Shown in pieces: positions 12,652 through 24,186 of a stretch of 64,000 bases of DNA. Position numbers and translations under genes: made by a program. Numbering within the stretch: position 1 is the first letter of the stretch; each line of letters opens with the position of its first letter. The stretch covers positions 47,079,429 through 47,143,428 of the forward strand of contig NC_083610.1 in assembly GCF_029168945.1 (NCBI RefSeq). Direction: 5' to 3'. The notes beneath the pieces were generated by a model. That model was not told the DNA's origin and searched no databases. It saw only the letters and a list, made by a program, of their open reading frames with translations. The stretch comes from Cannabis sativa. Taxonomy: Eukaryota; Streptophyta; Magnoliopsida; Rosales; Cannabaceae.

Positions 12652-13298
12652 CGTGATGTTATGAAGATGGTTGCTTTATGAGGTAACATATATATTATTT
12701 ATATGATTAAATGAATATGAATTCCATTATTGATATAATAGTTTTGTATTACCAAATATCTGTATACTGATGTTTATTCATGGCAGGTGCCAGTAGTGAT
12801 TTAGATTTCATCTTATGAACAATGTGTGATGGTTTGATTCTTATTGTGTATGAATGACAATATTCAATAATAAATTATATGATTGTTATTATTACTTTTC
12901 TTGTTGAGTCCTTGTGACTCACGGGTGCTATGTGGTGCAGGTAAAAGCAAAGAAAAGCTAGATCAACCATGAGGTGACAGTCTTCTCCAACAATGTACAT
13001 ATTGACCTCACCGGCATGCGTGCTGAGTTGCCAGGAGTTGTTTTAGGCTAGCTGTATCTGCTGTGTATTCTGATTTTGTGTTTAAATGGTTGTCGTATAT
13101 ATTTCTTTAGCAAAACTTCTTATAACAGGGATTCCCGAAACACGCTTTTTATGCCGTTATAATGTCTATTTTTAGTGTTTTATTTTAGTTAAGTTTTTAA
13201 TATTATCACGTTTTTTAATAATTAATTAATCTATTACTATTAAACTAGTTTATAAAAATCACACACGTGGCGTCCCTATAGATTAGGGTGTTACAACT

Positions 13299-13310
13299 TG
13301 GTATCAGAGC
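13299..13310 (+). other. Primer binding site, initiator-Met tRNA type
   Basis: TGGTATCAGAGC three bases after the LTR end on the plus strand; the standard minus-strand DNA priming site of plant LTR retrotransposons. Confidence 0.92.
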
Positions 13311-15731
13311 AGCCATGGTTTTAAAGGCCCTGAAGACTGGTTGAATATGTATATTTACTGCGAGGACAGGTCGACTCATGGTATAGTAAGTATTTATATA
13401 ATTTGCTATTAGATTACCTTCCTAGGCTATTATATAGTATGTTGAAGAAGTAGTATAGTGACAATTTTGATAAGAATATGTGTATGTTATACTCATATTG
13501 ATATTGATATCCGTCTTAGTTTTAAATGGTTAGAAACTGTGGACTAAATGTGTGATAAGTTATGCAGTACGGGCAATTGAATAATCTGATTAGCGAGCTA
13601 TCTGGGCTTGGGGAAAACGGTAAGAAAGAGAATTCTTTATTGCCATGATGTTGGGAACATATAAATTCTGTTATGCAAGATATGATTAGACAATAAGGGA
13701 AAACATATCCGACATCTAAAAGAATAATAGGCTCATCTTGTGTCTGTTGTTGTACTACCGACACTTCTTGTTGTACCACTAGATGTGGTGGAATATATGA
13801 AGTCAACTTACTAGTAGATCAGGAAGCGAAAGCTAAATGAACCACCAATTATGGGTCAGGATAAAAAGGTTCCAGGGTGGTCATGATAGCGGTCAAGGTG
13901 AGCATAAGAAATGGTGACCTTATCCTGAGTGTTCAAGATGGAAAAAGTTGTCATTTGAACTAATGTAAAGCCAAATCTTATTTTACTGTGAGTAGTGAGT
14001 CATCTGAAAAGAACCTGCCTGTAGTTAAGAAAGACTGATGTTAAAGGAGAAAAGTGTACGGGTCCTGCCCAAGTGTTGATTATGATTCAAGGAGACCCGG
14101 ATATCAGTCATTCGGCCGACTCAAGTTAGAATTTATGGGCAATATTATAATTGCTATTGGTATTAAGCATTGCACTCTCAATGGGGGAAACATCAAAAGA
14201 TCTAAATGGATTATGTCTGCATGTTATTTAGTGGAAACCCATTTGACGGGATAGATAGATTAGAGAAATTACAATATGAGTTAAATTTGCTAGTATTCCC
14301 AAGTGAAATATAGGACACGAGTAGTTAATGGAGGCATTGATTTTATTGATTCAAATAACAAAATCTTTTGTTTAGGAGTGATTTAGCATTAGCAAAGGTG
14401 GGACAATTTATGAGTATTGTCTAGAATCCTAGGTGAATTGAAGGCGACAATTGTGTAGTAATTTTGAGATTATGTAGGTGTGGGACTACCTATGTTAGCA
14501 AGAAGCATCTTGTTTTGGTAGCCCACAATGAAGGAACTCCATGGTTGAGTGTCCTTGACTTTGGGTCATTTCATTTAGGAAATTTCCCTATGAAGTGTGT
14601 GAGTCAGAGCAAATCACATTGGAAACACTTGGATTTGTCCGTGGGGGCTAGTCATCAGTCCGAGAAACAGCTAGAGCGATGCACTCGTGTATAAGAGCCA
14701 TCATCCCGTGGGAACAATAGAGGCTTGAAGTGGAGACATTACCGAGGTAACATATAAAAGAACGTCAGGAAGAGTAATGGTATCACTAAAGTAAAGAAGA
14801 TTACCTAAATTACTTAACGTGATACGGTAATGATGGAGAGTACTTTATAATTGACTGGATAGTCAATGTGGTGTATACGGAGACCATTGATTTCTATGAA
14901 AGGATTACTTTATTAAGCAATTATAGAAAGGCATACTCACCCAGAATGGGAAAAAACTTATGAATTGAGATGCAATTTAATAGACATGTAATTGGTAGAT
15001 GTTGGATCACAAAGTAGGTTGTTTATTAAACAACGAACTATATAATTGAGTGTAAAATAAATTTTAAAGTGGTTAACCAAGTATGAAGATAGTGATGATT
15101 GCAAGGAAGCAGGAAGTGAAACCTTAGTGGTAATGATGGAAAAAGAACACGAGAGTCTTAGATGTTGATGAATCAGCATCATCAACGGGAGACTCACTAT
15201 AAGTTAGTATGGTAATTTCTACCGAGGGGTTATCAATGAAATAAAGAATATACTTGAGGCATGTATATTTCTGGATGTGCTTGAAAAGATTATCAAGATT
15301 TCTACCAAACATAGAAAAGAAACTTCAGGATCAAGGAATGATCTTTGATTAATTGTTATTAGTTGAGAATTCGGGAAAGGGGTATTTCCAGTTTAGTTAT
15401 GGATACCTGGTATGAGCAATGTTGCCTCTATCGTGTAGGTTACATCAATTCACTTTATAACGGTAGTTCACTGTAAGTGATTGAGAAATTTTAAAGCTGT
15501 GTCAATTCAAGAAAAATTGATACAAGTTAAGATAAGTAGAAATGAACAAGATTTAAGTTGACAATAAGAAGGGAGTTTCTCAAGTTTAAGTGAACAAAAA
15601 CCGATGAGGAATTGCAAGAGGTTAATGAAGGGAGTGATAACAATTGAATTTTATTAATGAAAGAATAAAAGCAAGAAATATAATTAGAAACGACAAAGAA
15701 GCATCTACTTTCTGATAACCCACCATGAAAT
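13311..15731 (+). pseudogene. Decayed interior of Tekay-like element B
   Basis: Almost no reading frame survives. Near 13900-13990 a translation similar to the Tekay zinc-finger region can be guessed (YPECSRW...FYC), next to Gln/Gly-rich coding remnants, which suggests gag. I could not find protease, reverse transcriptase or integrase motifs in the rest. Short plus and minus ORFs (for example 14054-14254, 14464-14694) show no family I recognise. The interior may be an ordinary old gag-pol or a non-autonomous derivative. Confidence 0.45.
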
Positions 15732-17602
15732 TGTTGGAAATATTTTACCAAGATCTAGATTTACTACCAAGTATGTTTCATTAACCTCCTAATATGAATT
15801 CTAAAACAATGAAATAAACAAATATAAAGTTTAGTAAACCTTACATTGGGTGCAGCGGAATATAATGACTCCTTCCGTTCAGATCTCTAGCCCTTGATTC
15901 CTTCCTGTAGCAGAGCATAATCAAGATCTGAACCTGGATCTTTTTCTCTCCTTCCTTGATGCTGATTCTCCTTCTTTGTTGTTTGGATTCTCCTACAGTC
16001 TTACACACTATGATTGAGATATCACTTGATGTGTGTGGGCACTACTCTATCACTCAAGGAATTTTCGAAATTTGAAGAGAAGAAAAGAGAGAGGAAAGTG
16101 GCTATGGTTTTTTCTGAAAGAAACAATGTGCAAAGACATGAGTTTCCTGAAGCCAATACTTTCTATTTATAGAATGCCTTCTAGGTTTAGGTTAGAATTG
16201 TATGGCATTAAAATAATAAAAAAATAAATGGTAAAGGGCTTGCATAGTGGGCGGCCATATAAGGAAATTGGGCCTCACTTTGCAACTTTCCCATTTTGTT
16301 ATTTTTCATTCCTATTTTCTCAAAAATGCCAATTTTTCAATTTAACCATTTAAATGCCAATTCTAATTATTTAATAACTAAAAATTAATTATTAAATAAT
16401 ATTGTCATTTAATATATTTATTAATTTAGACATATAAAGTATCTTAATTAATAAATAAACCTAGAATCTCTTTTCTTTACATTTTCGCCCTTGCTTAGTG
16501 AAAATTCATAAATTAGACATAGTCTAACTTTAGAATTATAATTGATTAATTAAAATAAATTAACTGAGTCTTACAAGCAGTATGGTCTCAACTAGTATGG
16601 GGACCATGGGTCTATACAACCGAGCTTCCAATAAGTTGAACCGAATTTACCAAGTAAATTCCCTAACTTATTAATTCCTTATTGAATCCACACTTAGAAC
16701 TTGGAATTGCACTCTCAGTCATATAGAACGCTCTATATGTTCCACGATATAGATACGTCATTAGTTATCCATTGTTATAATCCTAATTTGATCAATGATC
16801 CTCTATATAGATGATTTACACTGTAAAGGGATTAAATTACCGTTACACCCTACAATGTATTTTATCCTTAAAACACTTAACCCTGTATAAATGATATTTC
16901 AGCTAAGTGAAATGAGTACTCCACCATTTATTTTTGTTTGGTTAAGCTCGAAGGAAATCATCCTTTACTTTCTATTCGCCAGATAGAAGCTATAGATTCC
17001 ATATTTATGTTAGCGCTCCCACTCAATTGCACTACCGTGTTCCCAAAATGTACGTATCACCCTGACCCAAAAGTAGGCTTAACTAACAAATCAAAGAACA
17101 CAAATAACACTCTTGAGATTGAACCTAATCATATCAAGATTAAGATCATTTGATCTAGGATCAACAGGTGATATTGAATTGAATAGATATTACGGTAAAT
17201 TTTAATATATCTAATCAAAGTTCAATATCGGTCCCTTCCGATGTATACTCCATACATCCGATACTGGTAAACTTTGCCAATGTCCGGGAAAGGACATAAC
17301 ACTTTTCCAAGGTGTAAGAATACCTATCGCTGATTATACCATGTCAGTCTAAATCCAGTGTTCTGACAAATCAGGGAATAAACTTTCGAACATATAATTA
17401 AGATTATATTCCACTGTGCTGACAACACTATAATCATTAACAAATTCATATGTTCTGGACTTAAATGGAATTCATACATTATATATATAATCATGAAATA
17501 AATCATGTGAACCATGCAACATAAAATGTTATTTCTGATCTTTATTAATAAGTAAATCTGATTATATTGAAATGGGTTTTATTTAGGGCACAAAACCCAA
17601 CA
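15732..17602 (-). repeat. 3' LTR of copia element (1.87 kb)
   Basis: Bounded by TGTTGGAAAT and CAAAACCCAACA. It matches 38661-40540 along its length: ACATTGGGTGCAGCGGAATAT near 15844 and 38778, CAGATAGAAGCTATAGATTCC near 16979 and 39912, and the shared end TTTTATTTAGGGCAxAAAACCCAA. A polypurine tract adjoins it at 17603, which fixes the orientation. The 71-codon open frame near 16938 lies antisense to the element. Confidence 0.88.
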
Positions 17603-17613
17603 AACTCCCACTT
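17603..17613 (-). other. Polypurine tract of copia element
   Basis: The minus strand reads AAGTGGGAGTT immediately before the LTR start (TGTTGG), the usual plus-strand primer position and a typical plant copia sequence. Confidence 0.85.
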
Positions 17614-17615
17614 GC

Positions 17616-19290
17616 ACTAATATAAAACAAAATTTGCATTTCAAATAATCTCAACACCTTGATATACAAATCAAGTGTAATAGTAGTAAACTCCTCGTAA
17701 TAGGATTTGACAGGTTGAATTAAACACAACCTCTTCTCCACCATTACTCTTCCTTAATCACAAAATCCTTGATAATGTGAAATTCCTCTCTATATGTCTA
17801 TTCTCTTGGGATACTGGATTCTATACTTTTGGCAACTACTTTTTGGTTATTCAGGAAGTAACCCTAGTAGTTAAGGCAAGTTGGAACGGTGCCATAAATG
17901 TATAGAACTTTCCTTGAACTGAATAAGTACCTTTCCTGCAACTTTAACATTCAGTCTCTTTCTGGTAGACTAAGAGACTTCAGATAGGTTTTTACATTTC
18001 TCCAAAATCACTACTCCACCCCCAGAGTAATCACCATTTTATCAGCAGACTTTCTAGCACAAAGGCAAGTCTTGAAATCTGATGTGGTGTAGTCTAAGAG
18101 TTTTAAACACACCCTTATTGACTAACATATAGTTCCTCTTCTTAATCTTAAGATTTACTTGATTGTCTTCCAATGTTCCTCTCCTGGATTAATCTGATAC
18201 CTACTCATTACTCCCACTCAACAGCAGGTGTCTGGTCTAAGGCATACTAAAGCATATCTGAGACCTCTCACTGTTGATTTAAGAAATTCTTCCATGGCTT
18301 TATCTTTTCTGGAATAGTTGAGACTTTTCCTTAGATAAATAAAATCTATGCTTAGAAGTTGTGAAGCTTCTATAGATTGCCATTGGAAAGAAAATGCTTC
18401 AGCATCTTACTAAAGTAAGTTGCTTGCATTAGAGTAAGTAATTACCAGGTATACCACAAGTCATAGGTTTACATAAACTCAAACCTATAATACTAGGAAC
18501 AGGAAGTTTTGTTAAGTCCATTGAATAGACTTATTAACGAAAATTTCCTTTTATGTCCTTGTAATAGAGAACTTTAGGTTACTCCATGTGAATGGATTAA
18601 ACCATAGTTCTCTTGGCTTTCTTCTTAGTTTCTTATCTTGACAATCCATTACTTGTTTAAACTCACAATGGATTTTAATCACTAGTGTCTTCCAAGTCAT
18701 AAGAAGGTGAGTTCCTAGAAACTCTCCCACTATGACAAGGTACTGTGAATTGTGTCTAAGAAAACTAAATGGTATTATCTTCTTCGGTTGTGTCAAGACA
18801 ACAGAGGCAGTGGGATCATCATGTAAAATAAGATGATAGAACACTTTTGGAATCAAGAAAAAATATCTCCTTTATTTGCTACTTTATTTTCAGACTTAGT
18901 CATTCTCTTAGAAAAGTAGTATTTGTTTAAATAAACACTTTCTTATCTAATGACTATGGGATGTTCCACCCCTAATTACTTAGAATAGCTAACAAACATG
19001 CAAACCATGGTTAACAGTTCTAGCTTTTCTTAAGATTTCGATTAGGTCATCCATGAATCTAGTAATGATTTACATTAAGTATTCAATCATTGCATCATTC
19101 TGAAATTGTATTACCACGGAAGGATTTAGGCAATGACTAGTAACTAATCATCAATATGCAACTCGAATTTCTAGGGAGGTAAGTTTGGATATAATTCAAA
19201 AATCAAATTAATGATCTTTAAACTGCATATCTACTAACTTTTTCTCCACCCCTATCAGTTCGCAAGATCTTGAACCACTTACCTTAATGG
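17616..19290 (-). pseudogene. Decayed copia reverse transcriptase-RNase H
   Basis: Translating the minus strand across frames gives copia landmarks: a VCLRPDTC..GVMSRYQINPGEEHW block near 18150-18250 (matching the family's RPD..Y.VGV.SRY..NPG.EHW signature), and an RNase H end (IEREFHIIKDFV-like, then NPITRSL) near 17700-17800. Stops and frameshifts are frequent. A 101-codon open stretch at 18551-18856 has no recognisable domain. Upstream coding sequence is cut off at 19290. Confidence 0.72.
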
Positions 19291-19880
19291 TGAGTTTTTA
19301 CTCTTCTAGCTCTTATGAAACCCAGAATTCTCGACCCCTCTTTAATGAGTTTGGGGGGTATTTATAGTGTTTTTGTGGGGTGATCCCTAAAATTAAGGTA
19401 CATGTATTTCTGTAACTATCAATGAAACCACACATTCCCAATGAAATTATCATAGGTAATGCATGGTCTAATCCCTAGGTTCTGTAGGGATTTTATGGGG
19501 GCAGTCCTTAATCCTTTTTGACTGATGTGATTCCTCACAGAGTAGCCGTCACTAGACTTTATTAATCATAGCCTAGTAGGTACAGATGGGGGGTTGTGTC
19601 GTCAAACTTCATTACGTATGGTAGTTTCAATACGCCTCCTCCCATGCGGCATTAAATGCGAGATGACTGTTCAGATAGAATCTGACACCACCCGGAGATG
19701 CTTTGTTGCAATCTTGCTCTCCGGGAGCATACGAGACCTACATGCCTTCTCCGGGAGGCATGTCTAAGGTAATCCTGTGCTCTAAGGAGACTTAGCTGTT
19801 TTATTTAAATGCTGACCCCTTCCCATCCACGTGTCATCGTCCGGTTGGTCCACGTATTTTGGGCAAAATCAGGGGCAACA
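19291..19880 (-). repeat. 3' LTR of Tat element 3, truncated
   Basis: Aligns to 30402-30990 with about 15 mismatches. The part equivalent to 30253-30401 is absent, and copia sequence begins directly below 19291. The LTR start (element orientation TGTTGCCCCTG) is at 19880 next to the polypurine tract. A TATA-like CTATAAATA lies on the minus strand at 19359-19367. Confidence 0.92.
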
Positions 19881-19892
19881 TTTACCCCCCAA
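19881..19892 (-). other. Polypurine tract of Tat element 3
   Basis: The minus strand reads TTGGGGGGTAAA directly before the LTR start. Confidence 0.9.
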
Positions 19893-20207
19893 GCCTTGTT
19901 TAATTATGAAGTCAACAAGGCTTGCCTAGATGCCTCCGGTTGCCTTATCAGCTTCCTGGCACGTGCTTTGGGCGCGTGGTGGTGTATTAATGACCATCAT
20001 TATTGCGGTTATTCGTTTTGCAGGCGTCGATTCATTTCTTGTCCATTTATTGATACGGCGCATTAATGGGTGTCAGACGGGTACTCAAACGTTTTCACCA
20101 CCTTGATGACAATTCAATCTAACCGTTGGATGTGTGGAATTTGAATCATTTGCTATCCCAGCCGTTCGATGGTGGATGATCACAGCTGTCTTACACATGC
20201 TCTGGCC

Positions 20208-20214
20208 TATAAAA
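20208..20214 (+). promoter_or_regulatory. TATA box of the antisense extra gene
   Basis: TATAAAA in a GGCCTATAAAAGCC context on the plus strand, about 30 bp upstream of a C/T-rich presumed start region and 180 bp before a consensus 5' splice site at 20389 (GTAAGT). This gives the antisense gene its own promoter inside the element rather than in the LTR. Confidence 0.65.
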
Positions 20215-20239
20215 GCCAACCTTCTTACTTCATTTGGTT

Positions 20240-23200
20240 ACTTTCAGCATTTTTGCCAAAATTTTCTCAGAGTTCCCCAGAGCGAAGAGAAACCTCAAAC
20301 ACCATAGATTTCTTACTCATTTTCCTTCGTCGTTGCCAATCAACCTTTTACCAGCGATCAACACCAACACCCAGTTCCCAAGCTTTATGTAAGTTCTTCG
20401 CATCTTGTACACTAGTTTATTGTTTGTTTACATAGCATGCTTTACTGTTCATTTACTTTTCTGGGTTGGATGTTGAATTTCTAGGAATTTTTGTTTGAGT
20501 TTCTGTACAACGCGTTAGATTCCTCCTTTCTTGCGTTTAGATTGCTTCTTTTCACCGTGTTTTTGTCGAGGACCCATCTTCGTCCCACGCAATGACACTT
20601 AAGGGTTTAGAGTGGACTTCGTCTTCTCGATTTTTACCCTTTTTTCCTTTTTCCTTACTTTTTGTAATGTCACTATCTGTGGGATTTTCGCACCCGACTT
20701 TTGTCAAGGAAGACTTTTTTAGGCTTTCTTTTTTGACAAGTGTCCGGAGGGGGCCTCTTTCCAGCGGTTAGGGGGACCCCATTCCCTTTTTGAATTAGGG
20801 TTTGGTTTGGGGCCTGACTGCTGGGTTTTTTCAACCATTTTCAGAACCAAAAATATCTTCTGCATCCAGTTCTAAATCTTCAAAGAAGGGAGAGAAGCGT
20901 CTGGCCACCCTGGAGGAGGTCATGAAGGGTCCCGTGGCCCAAGAAGGGCACAAGTTCTGTGCCAACGGGTGGGAAGTGACTGAGCTTCATTCTACTCTGA
21001 CCTGCGCCCATCAGCTGGAGCAGATCGTGGTGGGGGCAGGCATCAAGCCTTCCACCTCCGGGACCTACCACCGTTTTCCCTGGGACGAGGAGACGCCCAA
21101 CCACAACTACAGGGGCTTCGAAGCTTAGAGCCAGACACACCTCATGGCCGAGGCCATGCTCCCTCTTCAAGACTATTTTATTAACTTTCTTGTATTTGTC
21201 GGTCTTGCGCCATACCAACTCATTCCTCAAGCTTACCGCCTACTTTCAGGCTTGTTCATTTTTTATTCTGCTCGGAGCTGGGGCTCGCCCAGTCCGGCAG
21301 AAATTTTATATTTTTATGAACTCGTTTCCATCCCTAAAAAGGGAGATAAACTTAAAGATGGTTTTACGGTCTTCGGGCCCATCCTTTGAATGAGGCCCGG
21401 TCCCTTTTAATTATCAGAAGCACATGAAGGAATACCGTCACCGCTTCTTCTTCTCCTCCGGTTTCCAGGCCATGGATCATCCAGAGCTTCTCACGGAGTG
21501 GGTTAGGATCCCCCCTTACATGCGCACCAAACCCACTCAAATTTTTCTTCAACGGGCCAAGACCTACGCCATATATGACAAGAAGGCCCTTGATGTCGGG
21601 GAGCTGGTCACGACAGAGCACTGTCGGAAGGCCAAGCTGATCCTAGGGCACCAGTCGGTGGATGACTATAATCTCTCCAAAGTCATCTGCCCGAACGTGA
21701 GGGCTCAAGCCGCGGAGAAGGTGCTCCGGGGTGAAATTATCGCCATGGCAGAGGACAAGTACCGGAAGTACCTCTTCAGAGGGAACAGGAGCAGGCTTAC
21801 ATTAAGGCCCAGGCGATTGCCGGAAGGGCCCTTCGTATTGGGGCTCCGTTGGAGTGAAGGACCCTCAGACCAAAGCCTGTGGTCCCAGTACCGAATACGG
21901 GGGCTCCCGATGCCAGCACTTCGGGTTCCGGTAAGTCCCCTTTAACGATACATTATGTTCCTTCCGTCCATGAGTATACTAGCCTTAGGCCTATAGGGTT
22001 CGATGAACGTCTCCATAGGTTTAGGATGCCTTCCACTCGGTGGGGGAATCATGCCAAGGAGTATTATTTTTCCCACTTAGGCAATTATTTAGGTCGGTCC
22101 CGGATGGGTTCTGGACCTCCGGGGCCTATTCCCTTGGACCGTTCGGCCCATTTGTCCTCTAGTTGGTTCCTTCCCTCGGGCAGCTTTCTCGGGGATGATG
22201 AAGTCAGTGCTATGATTCGGGACTTTGCTATGGCCGAGTTAGAGAGTCAGGGTAGGACTGGCTTTATTGCCTTTTTTGCTAAGTATATGCTGCTCTCGCG
22301 AATGTTCTAACACTTGACTTATTTTCTTGTGCAGCAACCAGACCCATGGACAAAATCTTGGCCACTCTTGCTGGAGCCCACAGTCCTGATGCTTCCCCAC
22401 CTCCTGCTTCTTCTCAGTTGGTCACTCCCGGGAGGTCTTCCTCTAGTGCCCCTTCGGGCACTATTGTCTTGGTGGACGAGGAGGAAGTTCTTGAGGAAGT
22501 TGAAGAAGGTGAAGAAGAGGAGTCGGCCGCCCTCGAGCGTAAACGAACGGGAAAGATGGTGGAGGAGGAGCCTTCTAAGCGGCCCCGCAGGGTGGACACT
22601 CCGGCCCCTAGCCATGACTCCGAGATTCCCTCTGAGGTGGAGGAATACACTGTGCCCCACGGCATAGTGTTGACTCCGATCCCCGGGGACGAGGAGAGGC
22701 AGAATCTCCGGATAGCCAAATACAATTACGCCCTCGACGAGTATAGCAGGGGGCATGCTGAGGTGGAGGCCTTGAAGAGGGTCTTACGAGAGGAGCAACA
22801 AAATACTCTCAACGAGGAGGCCTTCCGAAATCCGTGGGACCTGAACATAGACCCGATGACGGACTGGTTCAACCGTTTCCTTGGACCCACCTTGGCTCCT
22901 TTTGCCTCGGAGATGACCAGCAAGTATGTCTCCCATCTAACTCAGTTCCCGCCCAAACGGTACGCCGCTTGTGCCTCCTTGAACTCCGTCTACCAGGTTC
23001 AAGATATCAGCAACGCCATGGCTGCGATAAGTACCTGTGGTTTATTTCTTTCCTCGATATTTTGTCTAAGGCATTTGATCTCACTCTTATCTCCTTTTTC
23101 AGATTACTGCGAAGACCAGCTGCCTTTCCAAGACCATAGTTAATCATGGCTACGTCATGTTCGAATTCGGGGGCATAGACGAGGTCGTGAGGGTCCTGCG

Positions 23201-23744
23201 GGACCTGTCCGCTGAAAGATGGGCGATCCAGGAGGAGGCTGAGCGAAGGGAGGCCCTTGCTAAGGCGAAGCTCGAGGAGGAGGCTAAACAGCGGGAAGCC
23301 CAAGCGGAGGCGAAGCTCCGAGAGGAGGTCCAACGAAGGGAGGCTGAGCTGGAGGCGAGGCATCGGGAGGCGCTGAAGGCGGAGGGTGAGGTCGTTGCCA
23401 AGGCCAGGCGTGAGCTTCGGGAGGCTAAGGAGGCCATGGACGAAATGGCTGCCAAGGTGAAGTCCCTAGAGGAGTTGCACCAGGCGGACTTGCAGTCCAA
23501 GGCCAACTTGGACGTGGAGTTGAAGGAGCTGAAGGACTTTAAAGACCAGGCCTTGAAGAAGGCTAAAAAAGATGAGCTCCTGACCCCCGTCTCTTGCAAG
23601 CGCTGCGTCAAGCGCTTCGACGACGACGTCTATATGGCCTGGCAGTCAAATGGCCAAAGCATCAAGCTCGACTTCTATCCTCAGCTTGAGGAGGCTATTG
23701 CCAAATTTCGAGAGAAGAAGAAGAAACTTGATGCCATGGTTTAG
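20240..23744 (+). pseudogene. Antisense extra gene of Tat element (gypsy-type transposase-like with coiled coil)
   Basis: Runs opposite to gag-pol. Predicted introns are 20389-20844, 21931-22334 (GTAAGT..GTGCAG; splicing keeps frame) and 23031-23102 (GT..AG, but joining is one base out of frame). The likely start is ATG 20922. The protein has a conserved N-terminal region (SWGSPSPAEILYFYEL, then RFFFSSGFQAMDHPELLTEW) typical of plant proteins annotated as putative gypsy-type transposon/PF04195. An acidic middle and a long Glu/Ala/Arg coiled coil (23200-23560) follow, ending at 23744. Breaks: an in-frame TAG at 21126, a frame change plus stop near 21390, a frame change near 21775 and a TGA near 21857. 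The function of these ORFs is unknown. Confidence 0.78.
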
Positions 23745-24186
23745 GGGCGTCGGGGCCCTCACCTTCCTCCTTGTATTGACTAGGCCGCGGAGTCCAGCCC
23801 ATTTCACCAAGATTATCTCTTTTTTTATTATTTACAGCTATTTTTCTTTTCTTTGAGACAATCGTAATTACATAGCTGCTTTATTTTCTAAGGGGAGACA
23901 ATTACTTATGGCCTGTCCCCGGGCTCTTTGTATTATGTATATTTTTTTTTAACCTGCCCTTAGGGCCAGGATATTTTATACATATGATCATATTGATGCA
24001 TATTCTTTTTGACTTTGTTTTACTTTTGGCCTGTTTTACATCTGTCCGTGCGGTATGCCTTAGTACCCCCCTGAGTGGCATGAAAACTTTGTTTTTAAGG
24101 CACTCAGTTTTATTTTAAAATTTAGAGGTTGCATACATTTTGACGGTACAAATTCTTTAAACAAAGCCTAAGTTAACATTTTTGAA

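Larger units (their letters stand above)
10521..13295 (+). repeat. 5' LTR of Tekay-like element B
   Basis: Starts TGTAATATCCC and ends GGGTGTTACA. Inside are a 118-bp imperfect duplication (10653-10888), an extremely AT-rich TTA/TAT-type tract (11040-11230), and a region of closely spaced hairpins (12238-12651). At about 2775 bp it is long even for Tekay LTRs. Confidence 0.8.
10521..15731 (+). mobile_element. Ty3/gypsy retrotransposon, Tekay-like (element B), 3'-truncated
   Basis: Plus-strand element: a 2.8-kb 5' LTR, an initiator-Met primer site, then about 2.4 kb of badly decayed interior that stops where a copia LTR starts at 15732. No matching 3' LTR is visible. It was inserted in the LTR of Tat-like element 2. 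The LTR ends GGGTGTTACA as in element A, but the two LTRs differ in length and sequence, so they are related rather than the same subfamily. Confidence 0.78.
15732..19290 (-). mobile_element. Ty1/copia retrotransposon, 3' part only
   Basis: Minus-strand element: 3' LTR, polypurine tract, then decayed RNase H and reverse transcriptase running upward to 19290, where it stops abruptly against the truncated LTR of a Tat element. The integrase, gag and 5' LTR are missing. Its LTR is the same family as the solo LTR at 38661-40540. Confidence 0.8.

Noticed and set aside
16938..17153. 71-codon ORF shared by the copia LTR and the solo LTR (39871-40086)
   Set aside because: It is antisense to the element, begins at a non-ATG codon, and most differences between copies change the amino acid, so conservation of the frame looks like shared descent rather than selection.
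22319..22756. Minus-strand ORFs opposite the antisense gene (also 23007-23611)
   Set aside because: They are shadows of a GC-rich coiled-coil coding strand with no domain of their own.
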